64,000 bases of DNA, taken from an uncultured Pseudanabaenaceae cyanobacterium. GTDB lineage: Bacteria > Cyanobacteriota > Cyanobacteriia > PCC-9006 > JAAUQQ01. A model generated the notes under the pieces. It searched no databases, was not told where the DNA came from, and was given only the letters and a program-made list of their open reading frames with translations. Made by a program: the position numbers and the translations under genes. Positions 60,088-64,000 of the stretch are shown here, piece after piece (the stretch's first letter is position 1; every line of letters starts with the position of its first letter). The DNA is taken from assembly GCA_937949725.1 (NCBI GenBank), contig CALECT010000078.1, forward strand, positions 27,557 through 91,556. The letters are read 5' to 3'.

Positions 60088-62028
60088 CTAGGCTTGAACC
60101 TCTAATGCATCAGGAGTAGCCGGAAGCTGTCGCCAACTTAACCCTCGGAATCTCACAGTCTCCAGTTCAGCCTGAGTAGACGGCTGAGAGCTTAGCAACA
60201 TTGCCGACTCAGACTGAGCCATAGAGGTTGGCTGGACAACTGAAGCGGGCAGCAGAACTACCGTTCGGCCCTTACCATGACCTTGAATCGTGACATCCCC
60301 ACGCTTAATCTCCAGGGGCTGCTGAAACTCAAGTTCACCAATGGGCAACTGCACTTTCAAATGGGCCGCAGTGGATTGATTAATCAATGCCTGCAGCGCA
60401 GCAGCATCATCCAAACCGTCGTTGGGCACAATGCCGTAATCCACGGCTTGGGCGATCGCCATCTCCCCAGTCGCAACCTGCGGATGCTGACCCTCCAACC
60501 GCCAGCCCTGCCAATCGGCGACTGGGGAGATAATGCCATTCAAACAAAGCACCAATCCCACAAAACTGGCCACCTGAACCCACAGCAAAAAACGAGAAAG
60601 GTTTGCCTTAAGACCCAGCTTCCAAGCAGCACCGCCAGCATCAATACTTTGGTTGCCCCGGTTGCTCCACTTCTGCTTCACCAGATTCATCTGGGTCCAA
60701 ATTTTGACCAGGGACCCTGCCCACTGGGTCAGCAACAAAATCGGTAAATGCAGCAGCTTAATCTGAGATGGCCGCCCTGCAAAAAATGCCAGCAGCATCA
60801 CCAGGCGGCTCAATACAATCCAGCTCGCAATCAGCTGAAAACTCACCCAGTGACCCTGTAAAGCTGCAATTAGCAAAAAGCTGGGACTCAGCAATGACGT
60901 CCAAATGCTGAGACGCTGATCCAGCAAGCTGTACCAGAGAAAGCCTCCGGTCTTGGCTGGCCCAAGAGCCAAAGCACGGCCATTGTTGCGCAGCATGTTG
61001 CCGAACCAACGGCGCATGTTTTGATAGGAGCGCTCCACTACAGAGCCGGAGAGGGTCTCAATGGAATAGACCAACACGTCAGGCACGTAGAGCATTTCAT
61101 AGCCATGGCGCAGCAGCCAAAACCAAGTGCTCTTGTCATCACCGGAGAGAAACTGGAAACGCCCCCACAGCCAATCTTCCAGATGGTCATTGGATAACTG
61201 ATCAGCAAAGTCTGGGTCCAAGGCAGCTTCAGCACGGAACAGCGAAAAGCGGCCTGTCAGACACATCACCTTACGGCCCAGGGAATCAGAACACATCTGA
61301 TAGTGGCGCTGGGCAAAGCGCATGTGGAACCATTCTGAGAAGAAGTAGGACCCCTTAACCAGCGGCATTTCATCCGTGGTCAGCGCGCCCATCTTGGGGA
61401 ACATCGCAAAGAAGGGCAGACAGCGTAACAGCGTCGCAGGGGATAGTTCTGAATCACCGTCCATCAGCGCGATCACGCCATGGCGGGGAAAGCCGCGTCT
61501 GGCCAATTCTCGCAGGCCATCGGCCATGGCTTTACGCTTGCCGTCCTTCTGCAACATCTGGATGAGTTCGATGGACTTGAGTCCTGGATCTACTTCCTCC
61601 AGAATTTCGCGAATACGTTGGTTTTCAGCTTCGCTGCTGCTGTTTGCCAGCACTGTCAGGCCCTGGGGTAGAGACTGAGCTTCCAGGGCGATCGCCCGAA
61701 ATACTCGTTCCGTAATCCAGTCCTGTTCCTTATAAGTGGGCACCAGCAAGCAGACCGGCGGCAACGCCTCCAGTGGAATCTGCTTAGCTTGACGTCGCCA
61801 ACGGCGGAAGCGCCAGCGCAAATAGAGTTGCCCTCGCAACCATCGCAGCACTAGCAGGGACCAGCGCCAGCTACCAATTAAACCTAAGCCAACGAAGGCA
61901 GGCAGTTCCCAAAACGCGCCATATAGCGCTTTGAGATGGAGGATGTGATGAAAAGCCAGCCACATTGCGAAGGCGATCGCGCCGAAATGTAGCCAGGGTA
62001 AAACTTGCCGAAGTCGAGGTTGCATCAT
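60088..62028 (-). CDS. Membrane glycosyltransferase (GT2, Alg8/cellulose-synthase-like) fused to a partial pectate-lyase-type beta-helix
   Basis: The 646-residue protein has N-terminal helices (about 10-62), a processive GT2 domain (about 90-345) and further membrane helices up to about 500. GT2 motifs are LLVPTYKEQD, the DxD-like LMDGDSEL (189-195), TTDE, GRFSLFR, the acceptor-site NDHLEDW (280-286), and SYQNMRRW (334-341, Q/R-x-x-R-W). Residues about 523-600 (AIAQAVDYGIVPNDGLDDAAALQALIN, VTIQGHGKGRTVVLL) form the start of a pectate_lyase_3-type beta-helix. The combination fits a polyuronate or other beta-glycan synthase with a periplasmic appendage. The HlyD gene precedes it by 15 bases. 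Substrate is inferred. Confidence 0.8.
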   Translation of the reverse strand: MMQPRLRQVLPWLHFGAIAFAMWLAFHHILHLKALYGAFWELPAFVGLGLIGSWRWSLLVLRWLRGQLYLRWRFRRWRRQAKQIPLEALPPVCLLVPTYKEQDWITERVFRAIALEAQSLPQGLTVLANSSSEAENQRIREILEEVDPGLKSIELIQMLQKDGKRKAMADGLRELARRGFPRHGVIALMDGDSELSPATLLRCLPFFAMFPKMGALTTDEMPLVKGSYFFSEWFHMRFAQRHYQMCSDSLGRKVMCLTGRFSLFRAEAALDPDFADQLSNDHLEDWLWGRFQFLSGDDKSTWFWLLRHGYEMLYVPDVLVYSIETLSGSVVERSYQNMRRWFGNMLRNNGRALALGPAKTGGFLWYSLLDQRLSIWTSLLSPSFLLIAALQGHWVSFQLIASWIVLSRLVMLLAFFAGRPSQIKLLHLPILLLTQWAGSLVKIWTQMNLVKQKWSNRGNQSIDAGGAAWKLGLKANLSRFLLWVQVASFVGLVLCLNGIISPVADWQGWRLEGQHPQVATGEMAIAQAVDYGIVPNDGLDDAAALQALINQSTAAHLKVQLPIGELEFQQPLEIKRGDVTIQGHGKGRTVVLLPASVVQPTSMAQSESAMLLSSQPSTQAELETVRFRGLSWRQLPATPDALEVQA

Positions 62029-62043
62029 GATTCCGGGTTCAGA

Positions 62044-63642
62044 CTAGCGAGAAGATTTCGACGCGAAGGCACTCAAGAAAGGCAGTTTTGACTGGGAGCG
62101 CTGGGTGCCAAAGCTCAGGCTCGCCATCTGACCCACCCCACAAAAACGATTGGCAGCTTGCACATGATCGGCAGGTTCCAAACGCACCGTCACCCGCGCT
62201 AGAGCCTGCTGCTGCATTTGGGGCGGCAGAGCGGGCAGTAGCCGTTGCTCCCGGTTTTGGATGACCGACAAACTGCTTACCGGTTCGATTAATTCCACTT
62301 GACCTGGAACAGGCGCGGTTTGGTCTTTCAAATAAACGCTGACAGGCTGGGCTTCATCAATGCGTCCAGCATCGCGACTGGTCACCAGGGTCTCCACCCA
62401 AAGATCTTTGCAGTCCAGCATGGTCAGCATTTCGTCAGACTGCTCAACCATTTCTCCAGCGTCGTAACTGGTTTGATAGACAACACCTGAGAAGGGAGCA
62501 GGCAAGTCACTGACAGGCTGGGCTTGCAGCGACATTGGAGCTTGTGCTGTAGCGAGCTGACCGTTTAGCTGTTCAACTTTGAGCTGGAGCGCGGGCAGTT
62601 CTGCCAATTTCGTCTGGTAGCTTTGCTGAAGTTTTTGTCGTTGCTGCTTCAGGTCCATGCTGAGCTGCTGCTGCCGTAGGCGAGCTGTGGCCTGGCTGGA
62701 TTGAGGCGTGGTCGTGGCAACCGTGCCCATCTCAGCTTGGGTTAATTGCACCCGCTGCTGAGCTGCTGTTACGGCTGCACTGTGGGATGCCAGTTGGTCC
62801 TGGGCAATCTCCCACTCAGCTTTTAGCTCATCGACTTTCTGGCGCGCAATGAGCTGCTGATCATAGAGGGATTGGTAGCGCTCATAGGACTGTTTTGCCG
62901 CGTTCACCTTGGTTTGGGCTTCGTTGAGCTTGGCACTGGCTAGCTCTACTGCCAATTGCTGGGAGGACTGTTGTTGCTGAAGCTTTTGAACGGCTTGCTG
63001 CTGTTCCTGGGAGGCGATCGCCTGCTGATTGCTGGCTTCCTCTTCTGCCAAAGACTGTAGCTGAATGGTTTGGGAGTCTAGCGATCGCACCTGATCCTCT
63101 AGCAAGAGCAGAGCTTGTTTCTGAGAGGCTAGCTCCATTGAAGCTGCTTGAAGTTTAAGGGCTACATCCTCTGGTGAATCGTATATGCCAGCCTCGGAAT
63201 CATCACTGATAAAGTTGATGCGTGCCAGGGGTTGTCCCACACTCACACTAGCCCCAGGTCTGGCAAAGAAATCTTGAACCGTTCCCCTTGCAGGTGCTTT
63301 GACCGTAATGGTCCGCCCATTGACCACGGCATAATCCGTTGTCACATGGAGCCAGCGATAGCTGAGGGAACTTCCCCAAATCCCAAGGACTGCGCCGCTC
63401 GCTCCCAAAGCTGCCAAGCCCATCAATCCTCGCTTAACCAGTTGTGGTTGCGAAGCGACCTTTCCGAGCGACGATGTTCCCCCTGCTCCGTAATGCACAA
63501 CAGAATTCGAGACGGAGGGTGACAAATCACCTGCAGTCGTCTCTAACGGTAGTTTTTCCACCGAGGAAGCAGTTATTGGCTCTGGATGAGTCACTGGAGA
63601 GCCAGAAGTGTCGGAGCCAGAGTGGTTGGGAACAGCAGTCAT
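62044..63642 (-). CDS. HlyD-type membrane-fusion/periplasmic adaptor protein (Alg44-like role)
   Basis: The 532-residue protein has a disordered N-terminal 65 residues, one helix (about 72-94: LMGLAALGASGAVLGIWGSSLSY), a lipoyl-like barrel strand (TVKAPARGTVQDFFARPGASVSVGQPLARI), a very Gln-rich coiled coil of about 200 residues, the second half-lipoyl (PAPFSGVVYQTSYDAGEMVEQSDEMLTM), and a beta-barrel domain with LWVETLVT. This is the HlyD/CusB-like adaptor plan. Its gene lies directly before the GT2 synthase, as the adaptor Alg44 partners Alg8 in alginate export. No PilZ domain is visible. The ATG at 63640-63642 starts MTAVPNHSG. Confidence 0.85.
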   Translation of the reverse strand: MTAVPNHSGSDTSGSPVTHPEPITASSVEKLPLETTAGDLSPSVSNSVVHYGAGGTSSLGKVASQPQLVKRGLMGLAALGASGAVLGIWGSSLSYRWLHVTTDYAVVNGRTITVKAPARGTVQDFFARPGASVSVGQPLARINFISDDSEAGIYDSPEDVALKLQAASMELASQKQALLLLEDQVRSLDSQTIQLQSLAEEEASNQQAIASQEQQQAVQKLQQQQSSQQLAVELASAKLNEAQTKVNAAKQSYERYQSLYDQQLIARQKVDELKAEWEIAQDQLASHSAAVTAAQQRVQLTQAEMGTVATTTPQSSQATARLRQQQLSMDLKQQRQKLQQSYQTKLAELPALQLKVEQLNGQLATAQAPMSLQAQPVSDLPAPFSGVVYQTSYDAGEMVEQSDEMLTMLDCKDLWVETLVTSRDAGRIDEAQPVSVYLKDQTAPVPGQVELIEPVSSLSVIQNREQRLLPALPPQMQQQALARVTVRLEPADHVQAANRFCGVGQMASLSFGTQRSQSKLPFLSAFASKSSR

Positions 63643-64000
63643 TAATTTAGGGAAGAGTAACCGGCACAGTTCATCTCTTTAGGAGGTTGACCGAGACCGG
63701 GGATGCAGTGAGCTGTCAAATATGGAAGGGCAATTGGGCAACTCCCGACATCGCTTCCATAGCTAACCTTTAGCCAATCCGTAGTTCTCCAAGAGATCGA
63801 ATATTAACGACTTAGAAGCAGACTACGTGAATACCCATAGATTACGCTGCTCCACTTCTATCTCTCTGCAGACCCCCAGAATTTACGGAGGTTTCACGGC
63901 ATCCGGATAGAACTGAAAAGCTGACATAAAGTTTGAGACTGGCTTCATCAACTCTAAATAGATGTGTTTCTCATAGGATTTGGCTCTGCTTCAGCCCGAG
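63643..64000. other. Region upstream of the HlyD/GT2 operon, nothing recognised
   Basis: The last 358 bases hold the minus-strand promoter region of the adaptor-synthase operon and no convincing gene. AT-rich segments could include the promoter, but I cannot assign -10/-35 elements. Confidence 0.4.

Noticed and set aside
1..64000. CRISPR array
   Set aside because: No regularly spaced direct repeats of 25-40 bases were seen; the 39-bp pair at 49732 has only two units and no spacer-like variation.

Overview
The window comes from a cyanobacterial chromosome. It carries light-independent chlorophyll synthesis (chlL), a cytochrome b6f subunit (petM), photosystem II genes (ycf39, psbK) and phycobilin synthesis (pcyA). 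Neighbourhoods such as tgt-psbK and argF-lexA, and many HIP1-type GCGATCGC octamers, fit the same conclusion. The genus cannot be read from the sequence. No phage region, CRISPR array, rRNA operon or plasmid origin is visible. Most of the window is housekeeping DNA with short operons, frequent strand switches and strong bidirectional hairpin terminators between convergent genes.

Layout. 0-3.8 kb: chlL, an MFS exporter, two small membrane or secreted proteins. 3.9-8.6 kb is the most accessory stretch: a DUF1801 gene, a complete IS4-like insertion sequence (matching 16-bp ends, 6-bp target duplication, transposase with an apparent frameshift), an orphan Imm63-like immunity gene, a kelch lipoprotein, an orphan PD-(D/E)XK nuclease-like gene and a decayed C-terminus that resembles a NACHT-type NTPase. 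8.6-14.3 kb: thioesterase-like gene, hemL, hisIE, a repeat-rich lipoprotein, xth, a rhodanese. 14.5-21.5 kb: petM, ycf39, nadK, an atypical response regulator with a DUF192 lipoprotein, and a histidine kinase/response regulator pair preceded by a cysteine-dioxygenase-like cupin. 22-33.4 kb: a Cys-repeat lipoprotein, an isolated recombinase domain, trxA, DUF1830, aroC, a hydrolase, a photolyase/cryptochrome, VanZ, truB. 33.4-37.6 kb: a secreted protein, a beta-lactamase-fold hydrolase translationally coupled to one of two tandem restriction-endonuclease-like paralogues, and a Uma2 nuclease.

37.6-57.9 kb: a degenerate kilobase, then DCC and AIM24 proteins, a prolyl-hydroxylase-like enzyme, an A-type Fe-S carrier, tRNA-Val, cobS with a long N-terminal extension, tgt-psbK, gpsA, argF, lexA with an operator-like palindrome, a UvrD-family helicase, tatA, pcyA and ppk2.

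58-63.6 kb is the most interesting functional locus. An HlyD-type membrane adaptor and a membrane glycosyltransferase (GT2, Alg8/cellulose-synthase-like) fused to the start of a pectate-lyase-type beta-helix form an operon. It converges on a PL14-like polysaccharide lyase lipoprotein preceded by two tandem paralogous membrane proteins. This looks like a synthase-dependent exopolysaccharide system, perhaps making an alginate-like polyuronate; product and novelty are inferred, not shown.
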